Shown here: one piece after another, positions 25,062 through 35,485 of the stretch
Layout of the letters: each line of letters starts with the position of its first letter
Numbering within the stretch: the first letter of the stretch is position 1
Assembly: GCA_905147135.1 (NCBI GenBank)
Contig: LR990055.1
Coordinates: 4,279,001-4,343,000, forward strand
DNA: 64,000 nucleotides
Direction of reading: 5' to 3'
From: Blastobasis lacticolella
Taxonomy: Eukaryota; Arthropoda; Insecta; Lepidoptera; Blastobasidae
Position numbers and translations under genes: made by a program
Notes under the pieces: generated by a model
Told to the model about the DNA's origin: nothing
Databases searched by the model: none
Seen by the model: only the letters and a program-made list of their open reading frames with translations

Positions 25062-28000
25062 TTACATCTCAAATACAGGCAAAAAGTTACCTGTATGAAG
25101 ACTTTGACACAATTGGAAACACTTAAACAAAACTAAATAAACGCTGGCAAACTGTTCTGAAAAGGGCACATTACTTAAAGCTTTCAAGGTTTTAATGGTA
25201 ATTTTTAGTTTTTCATTCGGTGATACATTCCCCACCCCCTCAAAAATACTGATGGTTATTACCCAGTCTTCTAATTGCTTTATTTGCTTCCTGTTAGGGT
25301 GCTGGACGTGTGTGGTGCCTTTGCAGATGTGGCAGTCGCACGACAGACCCAGTGTGCGGTACAAAGCAATAGTTCGATATTTATTGGGTTTCCTCAACAT
25401 TTTTTGGAAATCATCTTCGTTATAATGTTTTGCAATCACATCATACGCATGTTCACTGAAATAAAAAAAAGACCTATATTATACATATATAAAGGAGAAA
25501 ATGAATGGAATCAAAATTATCATCCAGTCATTTGGCAATAATTTGTCGAGTGTAAAGTAAGAAAATAATAATGAAAAAGTGTTTCGTTTCTTATAGGATT
25601 ATTGAAAGTAACTTACACATGGGAAATTGTTAGTTCATTCCCATTTACTATATTCTTTATAGCCACCAAGGCTAATTTATTTCCCAGAGACACAGTAACC
25701 AGATTTGCTTCACACTTGTGGTTCAGCTGACCGATGAATGTGAAAAATGCATGGTTTGGAACCATCATCTCATGTGTTGTGTTGATCCCTTTAAAAGCAT
25801 TACGTACTTCACGAGGATCTAAATTCAGGTACAGTTTCATCATTAGCCTTGCGGCTGCCCCCAAAGCTGCCTTTCTCTCCTCAGGATTTGCAGGAAAAAA
25901 GTTAGGTTCACTTAACAAGAACTGAATATAAAGGGCAGATATATAACTAAAATTAAACATAGGCCCATGCTGAGGTTTATTCTTCTCTTTGAAATTAAGG
26001 ATAGCAAATTTATCATTTGTATTATACAGGTCTTTGCTCGAGCTGGACTTCCGTTTTACATTCCCAACATTATTTGAGAGTTCAATCAGGTCACTCCATG
26101 AGGCAGAATGTTGTTTCAACTTCAGAAATGTTTTGAATACAAGTCTTGCTTTAACCTTGGTGTCATCCTCATTGTATTGTGTGAAATAACATTCAGTTCT
26201 GTGCACATCATCCATACATTGTTTCTGGCACTCTTCATTACAAAATAGTGCATAGCAGCAATTCGGACATGGCATTAGATTTTTGGACATTCGATGACAA
26301 TGGTAGCAAGAGATGCCATGACTAAAATTGTTTAAAACGGCAACATAAGCCTTTTCAATAGCTACTACTGCACCTATTTCTATGTTTTTCTTAGCAATTA
26401 CTTTTGGCACTCCATTCTCTATTCTGACTTCAATATCGGGTGCACATGGAATATCAGAGTTTACAATCCCTTTTATTTTAAAAATATCTTTTGTGTTTGA
26501 CAGAACATCATCATCTTCAGCTATTTGCAATTGTCTAATGCAGTTACTTTTTCTTTGGTTCAGTCTATCCGCAATGAAATCAGCACCAAGTTTGAAACAA
26601 GTATCAATGTCTTGAAGACAAGCATCAAATTCCTTTGCATGGTACAGTAAAGCAGATCTGTTACTGTATGCTTTAATCTCATCTGTGGAATTTTTAGGTG
26701 CATTTACTAATGCATAATTATATAATCTTAATGCTTCTAAAAACTGTCCTGTAAAAAAATTTAACAAAATTTTATGTATTTATATAAAAATTTACTTATT
26801 TCAAAGAAACAAAACTTTGTTTCATATCACTTATATCACAATACTCGTACAATAATAATATCTTTTTTTTTTTCCTCTAGTATATTGCAATCAGTCTTAG
26901 GACTATGAGCAGATGAGTTAAAAGACAAGAAGCGCGCTGAGAACATTCCCCAACGGTAATGCCTCATCAGTTAATCTAACTGTCGTTGATTTCTAATAAT
27001 ATCTTAATATAATCTTCCTTGAAGTACTAACTAAGTTTATTTATTTACACAATTTTGCTTCAATGATTAACAAACCTTATCCTTGATAAGATTCTTACTT
27101 CTGAGGAGATATTGCCATAATCTTGACAGTCAGGTTAGAGATGGCAGTGTTTGAAACACATGATAGAAAATGCTGCTGCCCATTTTTTGGAGTACAAAGT
27201 TAGTTGCTGGTTAAATTCGTAAGTCATTAGTCTACTTGTACGACACCACATGACTAGAAAACCTATTTTTATGACAATAATAATATAGAAACAATAATCC
27301 TGCTAATATGCATTTGTTTCTAGGCGAAGACCAAGGCAAATTCCTAAAATGACAGAAAAAAATACATTCATGTATACAAATTTTACTAGCGGTGAGAACC
27401 CAAGCATCACAGAATCAATAAACCAGCCCATTTAGAACTTAGTTCTTTTGTAAACATATAAAAGCATTACAAGAAGTTTTTATCTAAAGAAAGATCTAAA
27501 AAGATCATCTAAAGATGGCAACCTCCCGGACCTCCATCATCATGGGTTGTAGTTTATTTTCCGGTAATTCTTTTTTAATTTTAAAGCTTATTATTCTTGA
27601 GTGTACTTTTATCCATTTAGTAATCTGTCCTGTTAGGAATCTGTCCTTTTAGATATCTGGCCTGATAAGAACAAATAATACATGACCGTTGTCTGAAATA
27701 AAATAGTTTTTTTTTCATTATAAATGTGATAGTTTGTGTATGGTTGTGATCCTCACACCTAACAGATGAACAGACCGCAGATTTCGATGAAATTTGGTAG
27801 GTATCTAGGTTAAATAGAAGACGTAGGCTCAAATATACCAGAGAAGATAATAAACAACACGGAGAACGAGGAACCCCTTTCGGGTGCCTTTTCTCGACTT
27901 TTCAAGTCTTTTTGAGTTGCACCCTTTGGTATCCTCTAACCAAGAAATGCAAAAACAATCCAACTCACCACTTTTAAATTCGAGGTTACCCTTTTCGCGC

Positions 28001-28233
28001 AGTCGTGTTGACATGTACGTTGATTTCTTCAGTGTGCCATATCTGGGACGACTGTTAGTCTTCTCCAATATATCGAGAACAGTTAAAGGCGCCCTGGCCA
28101 AGTCATCATCTCGCAGTGCGGTGTAAACATCATCGATATAACCTGATGATGTTAGGAACGCTTCCAATTTTTCTGGTAGTAAAAGCTCATCACCAGATAA
28201 CATGATGTTGGCTAGTGATAATGTTGGCGACAT
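25062..28233 (-). CDS. Smyd4: SMYD4-like TPR/MYND/SET protein (three coding exons)
   Basis: Coding exons on the minus strand are 28233-27969, 26748-25617 and 25455-25062. The joins keep frame (265 + 1132 + 394 nt, about 596 residues). The start ATG lies exactly at a TTTCCAG acceptor, so a 5' non-coding exon is expected further right. TPR-like helices span roughly residues 78-160. A MYND zinc finger (C236, C239, C249, C252, C258, C262, H271, C275) and the C-terminal half of a SET domain follow. A post-SET C505-x-C507-x2-C510 and a helical C-terminus complete the SMYD4 order. Family members are lysine methyltransferases or regulators acting with HDACs. Oddities: the canonical NHSCxPN is NHKCEAN (431-437), and the usual ISY tyrosine appears as ISH. 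Enzymatic activity is therefore doubtful. Assignment to the insect SMYD4 group is firm, but one-to-one orthology is not. Confidence 0.88.
27085..27255 (+). repeat. dispersed repeat in SMYD4-like intron
   Basis: Within the intron between coding exons 1 and 2. It has ATTGCCATAATC, GGTTAGAGATGGCAGTGTTTG, AAAATGCTGCTGCCCATTTTT and CTTGTACGACACCACA, a diverged copy of the 44935-45200 family. Confidence 0.5.
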
Positions 28234-28610
28234 CTGGAAACAGGAGATAATCATTGAGTTAAGACTTTCAACCTTCTTTTTGACAAATAATTTTACTATT
28301 ATTTGTTTACCTTTGCAAGATTGGGTGTAGGTTTCCCCTTTAAAAAATAATAAAATATTTCGTTCGTAATATCAATGGGAGGGCATTTGCGAGCCGCCCC
28401 AACCACCACAATTAGTTTAATGTGTATTTATTATTATTATTATACTCTACCTTAACTATCACAAGTAACGACCGTTGCAAAATGCAAATCAAACGATTTA
28501 CGATAACAAACAAAGGAAAACTGCCGGGGTCTGCCTGTTCCGTCAAAACCAGGGTTGCCATATAGTTATTTCGAAATTCGATCAATCAAATAAAAATAAC
28601 AATGACCCTG
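28234..28610. promoter_or_regulatory. 5' region of the SMYD4-like gene
   Basis: Should contain the upstream non-coding exon and promoter of the minus-strand SMYD4-like gene, because its first coding exon begins at a splice acceptor. I cannot place the transcription start from sequence alone. Confidence 0.3.
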
Positions 28611-28760
28611 AGGGCTTACCATGAACACTTATAGCAGAACCTAAACAGAATTGCTTTCGGTTTGAACGAGACAAGCTTATGTGACACGTATAGCGCTGTC
28701 TTGTTCTAAGCAGGGCAGTTCTGTTTAGGTCCTGCTATAAGAGTTTATGGTAAGGCCCCT
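28611..28760. mobile_element. palindromic MITE, copy 1
   Basis: The whole 150 bp is a near-palindrome: the ends AGGGCTTACCAT and ATGGTAAGGCCCCT are inverted. Internally, CTTATAGCAGAACCTAAACA pairs with TGTTTAGGTCCTGCTATAAG. Such foldback MITEs carry no protein and can form long hairpin RNAs if transcribed. Confidence 0.75.
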
Positions 28761-28991
28761 GGTTTTTTCTGTTACGTCACATCATATACGGAGAGTATCA
28801 CCTACTTTTAATTTTTACCTTACACCTATGCTATATATCTTACATGACACTTCCGACTTTGTTACGATTCAACCAGTAACTAAATTTAGAACTGTGTAAC
28901 CAGCAGCTTCTAAATTTAGAAGCTAGTTGCTCTACTGAATTTAATCATGCATAATAAGCGCATAACCAGTGCAAACGGATCGAACCGTCCT

Positions 28992-29127
28992 GGGGGCTTA
29001 TAGCAGGTTCTAAACAGAACTGTCCTGCTTATAACGAGACAGCGGTATACGTGTCACATAAGCTTCTCTCATTCTAAGCAGGGCAGTTCTGTTTAAGTCC
29101 TGCTATAAGAGCTCATGGTAAGCCCTC
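28992..29127. mobile_element. palindromic MITE, copy 2 (opposite orientation)
   Basis: Same family as 28611-28760: CTTATAGCAGG.TCTAAACAG on the left and CTGTTTAAGTCCTGCTATAA on the right. The asymmetric centre (GTATACGTGTCACATAAGCT) is inverted relative to copy 1. The left end has lost the CCATGAACA part. Confidence 0.7.
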
Positions 29128-29172
29128 TGTATATCACGATTTTTCTCATTCACACTTTCTTACTGGACATTC

Positions 29173-30388
29173 TTAGGCTCGGACTATACGGATCCGGGAC
29201 GGAGGGCGGAATGGAACGGATCGAGAAAAAAACGTGCATTTGACTACACGTACTCCGGTTTGAATACGGAGAGAAATTTATTTAGTCAGCTGCTAGCACT
29301 CGCACTGAACAGACGAAAATGCCTACATCTGTGGGATATGGGCGTGAGTGTGTATGTGACACCTATGTATTTAAGTGTATACCTACTATGTCTATTTAAC
29401 CATTTTATTTGTACTTACCTTTATGAAGGGATATTAATCAATCATAATAGAACCGAATACAAAATAGGTACGCTTAGGTGTTATGCAGCGCTCCATAAGA
29501 TATTGGTGTTCAAGCTGATAAGCAGGAAAACCAAGATTCGGATATATAAAACGGTTATTAGACCAATATTTATGCACGGATGTGAGTCTTGGACACTGAC
29601 ACTAAAGGAGGAGATCAAGTTATTGGTCGCTGAACGTAAGATCTTTTAGAAAATTCTGAGGCTAACAAAGGGGAACGACGGCATGTGGAAGAGGAGAAAG
29701 ATCGAGGAGGTGGAACAGCTTATTTCTGAACCCTATATTCTGGGAGAGATCAAGGCCGCAAGGCTGCGTTGGCTTGGCCACGTGGAGAGGATGGGGGAGG
29801 ACCGCGCCGTAAGGAGAGCATATGTGGGTCGGCCGAGCGGACGTCGACCAGTCGGGCGACCCAGATATCGCTGGATGAAGTCCAAAAAGACCTGCACGTA
29901 CTAGGAATCCTTGATTAGCAGGAGATGGCGCAGGACAGGAAGAGGTTACGATCTCTGGTGTCGGGGGCCAGATCCACTTTGGGTCGCTGAGCCAGCGTAG
30001 TAAGTAATAGAACCGAATAGGACACGAATGTAATGAAACCTAGTCATCAATAATTATAAATAATGTTAGGTACCTACTACTTTCAACGGCTTTCATCGAA
30101 CTGGCGCGTAATTCGTCCGGGACGGAACGTTTTTAGAGTCTCGTGTGGTCAGCAACATACACCTTCATACGATATCCAGTATAGTAGAATAATATCGCAG
30201 TATTTACATAGGTACATACACATGCCGACGCCTGTACCCCACAGGGGTAGGTATTTTCGACTGTTCAGGGCGAGTGGTAACGGCTGACTGAGTACATTTC
30301 ACTCCGGATTAAAACCGGAATGCGTGTAGTTGATAGCACGGCTTTTTTCCGTTCCGTCCCGTCCCGGATCCTTGTAGTCCAAGCCTAA
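29173..30388. mobile_element. TIR element of about 1.2 kb with roughly 100-bp inverted ends
   Basis: The left end TTAGGCTCGGACTATACGGA is mirrored by the right end, which reads inverted TTAGGCTTGGACTACAAGGA. The similarity continues inward for about 100 bp (GATCCGGGACGG, TCCGGTTTGAATACGGAG versus TCCGGTTTTAATCCGGAG). No transposase is present: the interior holds a retroelement fragment. I could not settle on a target duplication. The right end lies about 270 bp upstream of the GTF2H5 start codon. Confidence 0.7.
29410..29915 (+). pseudogene. RTE/Craft-like reverse transcriptase C-terminal fragment
   Basis: Two adjacent open stretches in one relation read SRKTKIRIYKTVIRPIFMHG, then GEIKAARLRWLGHVERMGED, then RRPVGRPRYRW. 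These are the thumb region and tail of RTE/Craft-like Pol proteins. A stop at about 29650 and a broken end show decay. It is carried inside the TIR element 29173-30388. Confidence 0.8.
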
Positions 30389-30658
30389 TTTCATGGAGTG
30401 GACAGAGAGGAGATAAGAACTACGGATTGAGTAAGAGTGGATTTTATGTTTTATGTGGTATAAAATAACATAATTTTTATGCTTGCAACATCCCTATAAC
30501 AAACGAGTTTGACGTTTCATTTGATTTGATTTGATTGTTGGTTGAGGTTAGTTTTTGTTTGTGTTGTTGACTAAAGATTAAGGAATATATTTATCATTTA
30601 CTTGAGTATTTGGCAACTACTGTTGTGGTTTTCTAAACAAGTTATTAAAACATGAATC

Positions 30659-32687
30659 ATGGTGAACGTTATGAAAGGAGTCCTTGTGGAATGGTGAGTG
30701 ATACGTATTTTTTGTTACTAAATTAATAAATACGTTATTTATGGAAGCTACTACGAATTTTACATTTGCGGTGTTAAATCAACGAAATGCTTAATGATTA
30801 CACACGTTCCAACAATCGATTAAACAATCATTTGCGTACGTAAGGTTAGTTTTGTTGACTTTAATAATTTTGTCACTATTGTTAGGGAAACAAAGCTTTT
30901 ATTAAATTGTAATGTAACATAAGTATTGTATTAGTAGTAGTAAATGAATAAGAAGTTACTCAATGTAGTCCAACTCTGGAGGAATATTGAAACTTTGTTC
31001 GATCACTTCATTCTCTGTTTGGAAGGTGTTCTTCATGTAAGACTTCAGTATGTAGATGTTCTCGGTCCATCTATTGATAGCCGTCTTTAAATCCTGCAAA
31101 TTAAAGTACATTATTTACAATTTATTTCCTAGTGTTATTGCTAGTTAATCAATACATACTATGGGATAGAAAGTGTTATCACTTATAACATGATGCAGTA
31201 CTGTAGTACTCTCTAGTAGTCTCGAATTAGTAGACGTACTACTAGGGGTGAGGTCTTAACTGATATGCCTTACACGTAACATTACAATAAATAAACAACT
31301 TAAACAACCTATTTTTATTGATTAAAATTTCATAACTACCTCAGTTTCTGTTTTCAACTGGTCTATGTACTCTGGATCGCAGTCTCTGTATTTTTGCATT
31401 TCTTTTTTGAGATCCTCCTCCTTTTTGTTCATCTGTTCTAAAGTTGATAGGATCTGCGTTCTCTCTTCACATGGTTCACGGCCAATCTGTACATATTGTC
31501 TCATAAGTGCCTAATTATTGTTTTTGCCTTATTATTATAGTATACATATATTATAGTGTACATTTCAAAATGTTTTACTTATAGCATATTATAGAGAACC
31601 ATAATAAATATAAAGTTTTTTGCATAATCTTCTTACTGATTCTTGTGCAATACTGTCTTCAGTTTTTTTTAGTTTCTTACTACACTCAGAAAGTTCGGAT
31701 TGGATATCAGTCAATTTCCTTTTCTTTGCATTTTTTGCTTTACTGAAACATACTTTTGTTAAGCTACAAGTTGGTAATATGGCCGAAAATGTTACAAACT
31801 TATTTAATTAACATAATATGAGCTAACCTTGGAAATGACCAAAAATAAATGGACGTGCCAATTTTTTCCGTGTCAACCAGATGATCATCCACCAAACTCT
31901 GCACCACTTCCTTCACTGACTGCATTGTGATGCCCTTCTCCTTAGGTGCTATTTTCTCAAGTTCCTGGCATTTCAGAAGTACAATAATGTACCACTACAG
32001 ATACTAGTTTCTGTCTTTAATAACAAAATTATTTGACTAGATTTTGGACTGTGTGACTTCATCCACATGGAATTTTTACCACAGTTTCGCTTTTGCATTT
32101 TAAATTATGAATGCTAGTAGGTCGTATGGAGAGGTCAAGCTGTATCTTTGGTTCTACTCACCGGAATGATGAAACATAAACTGTAAAAACTCATTAAAAT
32201 CAATTCAGTGGTTTTTGCTTGAAGAGCAAAGAGACAAAAAAAAATTTAAAAAAATTGATGCGCCTGCTTACATCTCAGTACCCTATCCTAACTGCTTGTT
32301 TCTAGAATATCTTCAATGTACAGACTCAGCAATTGTAGTTTTATAATAGTACCTACTTAATAAGTACTATTATAAAATTGTATTATATAAATATGATGTT
32401 TACCTTAAGTTGAAAGAAATCCTTGCTATTATGAAATATCTCCAGCATCCTGACCCTCTTCTCTTCAGCACTAACCCCGCGTTTCTTTGACATTTTTCAG
32501 TGATCCTGCAATGAAACAGTTTCTTTTACACTTGGACGAAACTCTTGCACTTGGGAGAAAGTTTATACTTCAAGACCTGGATGAAACACATCTTTTTATA
32601 TCTGCAGACATTGTGGAAACCTTGCAAGCTAGAGTTGACGATTTGATGGACCAACTCAGCATCCCTGTACATGACAAGGGCCTATAA
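30659..32687 (+). CDS. Tfb5: TFIIH subunit 5 (GTF2H5/TTDA/Tfb5), two exons
   Basis: Exon 1 coding is 30659-30693, with donor TG|GTGAGT. Exon 2 is 32501-32687, with acceptor TTTTTCAG|T. The join completes a cysteine codon and gives 73 residues, the usual family size (about 71). The translation starts [20 protein letters not shown] and continues with the conserved [15 protein letters not shown] and LQ.RV..LMDQ blocks. This is the small alpha/beta protein that binds the p52 subunit and stabilises core TFIIH in transcription and nucleotide-excision repair. AATAAA at 32731-32736 is the likely poly(A) signal. The single intron (30694-32500) contains the whole MND1 gene on the other strand. An out-of-frame upstream ATG at 30652 precedes the start. 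Confidence 0.95.
30898..30903 (-). terminator. MND1 poly(A) signal
   Basis: AATAAA on the minus strand, about 53 nt after the MND1 stop and about 200 bp before reaching GTF2H5 exon 1. A minus-strand transcript can therefore end inside the host intron. Confidence 0.5.
30956..32493 (-). CDS. Mnd1: Meiotic nuclear division protein 1 (MND1), five exons
   Basis: Minus-strand exons are 32493-32404, 31964-31828, 31742-31637, 31510-31340 and 31093-30956. All have GT..AG borders and matching phases (642 nt, 213 residues; the family is about 205). The N-terminus [20 protein letters not shown] is followed by the winged-helix block [21 protein letters not shown] coiled-coil region with [14 protein letters not shown] and YRDCDP follows. 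The conserved C-terminal block is [14 protein letters not shown], ending in a short acidic tail with [12 protein letters not shown]1 pairs with HOP2 to stimulate DMC1/RAD51 strand invasion in meiosis, so nuclear and germline function is expected. Every conserved block is present and open, so it looks functional. The gene lies entirely within the GTF2H5 intron, and its start codon is 7 bp from GTF2H5 exon 2. Confidence 0.95.
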
Positions 32688-32730
32688 ACATTAACCTAAG
32701 TATAACCTAGATACCACTATTATAGTACAT

Positions 32731-32736
32731 AATAAA
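32731..32736 (+). terminator. GTF2H5 poly(A) signal
   Basis: AATAAA lies 44 nt after the GTF2H5 stop and ends only 14 bp before the ZNHIT1 start codon, so cleavage would fall inside ZNHIT1 coding sequence. Confidence 0.55.
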
Positions 32737-32750
32737 GTAAAAAGCTCAAT

Positions 32751-33564
32751 ATGGCAGCAAGAGAATCTGGAAGAGTGAAAGAGGCAGAGAAAAGAAGGGT
32801 ATTGGATGACGTTGCAAGGAAGCGCAGGGCTAGAAAAGCTATTGAAGCATTAGAACAGGACAACTTTCATGATGACCCCCATGCAGACCTGGTCATGTCA
32901 AAGAAAATACCAAAGTTTGCCGACTCAAATGAGAAGCCGACAAGAAAAAAGAAGGCAAAGAGTGCAGAGTACTACAAGTTGAGATTCAGGAAAACATTTG
33001 CTCAGCTGGTTGAGGAGGATGCCAGTTTCAGGCCTGAGCCGCCAAATTACTTATCGGCTCAGGTACCACCATCTAAGTAAGAACATTTATTCATCATGGA
33101 CAGCCCATAAAAGTTTATTGCTGGACGGAAGTTTTTTGAGCCTCCTTCACATTAGTGGAGGATATTGGCAATCTGTGTTTGAAAATACACAGCAGGGACT
33201 GCTACCGTCCATTTTCCAGTTTGTGGTGGTGTTAGCAGTCTATCCCATCAATTGCCTTGTAGCAGGCCCCTCAGTTAAATGGGTTTGTGGTATATTCTGT
33301 TCTGCCATACCACACAAACCCAGAACATAGTAATCATACAACAAACAAACACTTCTTACCTTTTCTTACCCAAATATGTCTCATAAGAACAACAATTCTA
33401 ATTACAAATTGACTAATTATTTTTACAGATTCCCTGATCGACATTTCTGTGCTGTTTGCGGCTTCCCTTCTAACTATACCTGCATACCGTGTGGAGCTCG
33501 TTATTGTAGCGTAAGATGCCTAGGCACTCATCTGGACACCAGATGTCTGAAATGGACTGCATAA
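32751..33564 (+). CDS. Znhit1: Zinc finger HIT domain protein 1 (ZNHIT1), two exons
   Basis: Exons are 32751-33076 (donor AA|GTAAGA) and 33429-33564 (acceptor TTTACAG|A). The join gives 153 residues, matching the family (about 154). The basic N-terminal helix (ARKRRARKAIEALEQDNFHD, then DPHADL) and a KKKAKS.EYYKLRFRKTF block are followed by PNYL. The C-terminal HIT zinc finger has C..C in FCAVCGFPSNYTC, then CGARYCSVRCLGTHLDTRC and a final LKW. ZNHIT1 (yeast Vps71) is a subunit of the SRCAP/SWR1 complex that exchanges H2A.Z into nucleosomes. The ATG lies 63 bp after the GTF2H5 stop on the same strand. AATAAA at 33630-33635 is the likely 3' end. Intron 33077-33428 holds no other feature. Confidence 0.95.
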
Positions 33565-33629
33565 CACACCAAAAGACACCAACTGATTGATCCTGTTAGA
33601 TTGTAAGTTGTATTTCATTGATACTTACC

Positions 33630-33635
33630 AATAAA
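33630..33635 (+). terminator. ZNHIT1 poly(A) signal
   Basis: AATAAA about 65 nt after the ZNHIT1 stop, followed by a T-rich and GT-containing stretch. Confidence 0.6.
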
Positions 33636-34059
33636 CTCTTTACAATATCTCGCAGTATTATGTGTAATATGAATGGATATTGGATTGAATAAAGTAAGTG
33701 AAAAAGAATGACAGTTTTTCTAGTTTTCCCGCTTAAAGTTCTGCTCTTAGCGCCATCTATGGCTTTTTATTAGAAATAGTTTTACAAACGCCATCTATTA
33801 CAATTCATGTGTACTTCGTAGCATTTTAACTATGAAGCTGTACAGCGCCATCTAATGGCGAGTAGCGACATTACGTACATAGTTTGTTCTCTAAGTAGTT
33901 TCATAAAAGTTGTCAGATGTCGCTAGTATCTACAAAAAAAGCAAAATTCGTCCATTTGTCACGAGAATCACAAACATGTAATTTTATTTTATGAACTTAA
34001 AAGTCAAAGGTGCATTCATTCATCGTCATATTGCATACATCGTCACATCATCAACAGCC

Positions 34060-34620
34060 ATGCCGGACTTAAGTCCTTAGGAGGCTTAAGCATCCTCCAA
34101 ATCAGTGGAGGGCAATGCCATAATCTCCACGCTTGGCAGGCGGGTTGGAGTCTAACTTTGAGATCACAGTGTCGAAAATTTGTACCAACGCAACAGTAAA
34201 TGCCCATTTTCCTTGCTGTTGAATAGTAATTGGATCGCAATAGCAGCTCAACAGCAGCTTTATTTGTAGCAGAATATCAACGTAAAACTGCCATTGAGCT
34301 ACGATTGCGATCCAATTACAATTCAATCCAGCTATTAGTAACATTAACATAATACCAAAAACGTGCCAAACTGCCATTGAACTGCGATTGCTATCCAATT
34401 ACAATTTAATGGACTAATAAGTAAATTAGAATAGTTGAGACCCTGATAGTTTTTTTATGTCTTACGGTAGTCAAACAGGCGAGCGGGCGGGGATAGTAAG
34501 CGGCTTGTCGCTTATAACGTCTACAATTCATGCATTTAGGTTGCAGGCTACGAAAATGCAGAACCGCAGGTCACTCTGAGGACTAAGGTGAAATGCCTCA
34601 TGCCTGTAATGTAGGTAATT
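34060..34620. repeat. cluster of dispersed repeat fragments
   Basis: 34060-34180 has GCCATAATCTCCACGCTTGG and AGGCGGGTTGGAG, the 44935 family. 34225-34330 contains inverted ATTGGATCGCAATAGCAGCT and AGCTACGATTGCGATCCAAT arms, suggesting a small MITE. 34490-34610 carries GCAGAACCGCAGGTCACTCT and GGTGAAATGCCTCATGCCTG, related to 7260-7340 and 23960-24010. No coding. Confidence 0.55.
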
Positions 34621-35485
34621 GCGCATTCGTGCATTATTCTATGACTTCACAGTATTTATCCGTATCGTAAATACACACGTGATATTGATACGGCTGGGGT
34701 AGGTAGGTGCACTCCGACCCTTCGATTGCCATGGATTTGCAGGGGCGATTGGATACCATATTTGCTGCGATATCAACAGTTGTAGCGACAGCTGTCTGTC
34801 AGTAGACAATGAGGGAAAACAACATACGCGTTCAGGTTGATTGGCGTACTGATGCCCGAATGCACTAAATTTTAGGCAACGCTTGTGTTGGTTTTATATA
34901 TTAAGTACTATGAAGAAAAAGCATTTAAGTAAAAACTCAAGGTCACTCTTAACCTTTAATCAAACAATGGCACCATTATGGTAGTTCTTTAAAGCCGAAA
35001 AATAATAGTTAGTCCACTTCATTAATTCATTTTTTAATGGAATGAAGTCATATTTGGTATATTGGCATTACTGATTATAAAGGAAATGATGTTTAGCCAT
35101 CAGAAAAGTTTAAATAGCGCGGTAATATTGGATTGGCGGCTACTTTTATTTCTACAAAATCGTAAAACATTTTATTTAATTCTGGTAAGTACATTGTTAT
35201 CATGATATTGTAAATAAAGTGAAAAAAGTACTATATTAGTTGTAAATTACATAACAACAGCAATTTACGATGACTTTTGTAGTAGTAGTAAAAAATATGT
35301 TCAGTATGTGGCTAATATACTGAACATTGTCCGTTTCAAATGGACAAACGGACTCTTGCAGATAGTCAATGAAGATGTTATCGAGAAGATTACTATCTGA
35401 CAAGGACCTTGAAAACATTTTAGAAAATGAGTCCAAAAGTGATTCAGGTGATGATTGTGGTGATTTTTTCCACTCGCCTTCAAAT
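34621..35485. other. gene-free stretch
   Basis: AT-rich, no recognised gene or repeat. Short open frames here lack any family features. Confidence 0.4.

Noticed and set aside
27617..27832. 71-residue minus-strand frame in the SMYD4-like intron
   Set aside because: No family features and it lies between well-supported exons.
32487..32498. Non-ATG start giving an extra MTFFS at the GTF2H5 N-terminus
   Set aside because: Those bases are the intron acceptor. The conserved N-terminus is supplied by exon 1 at 30659-30693.
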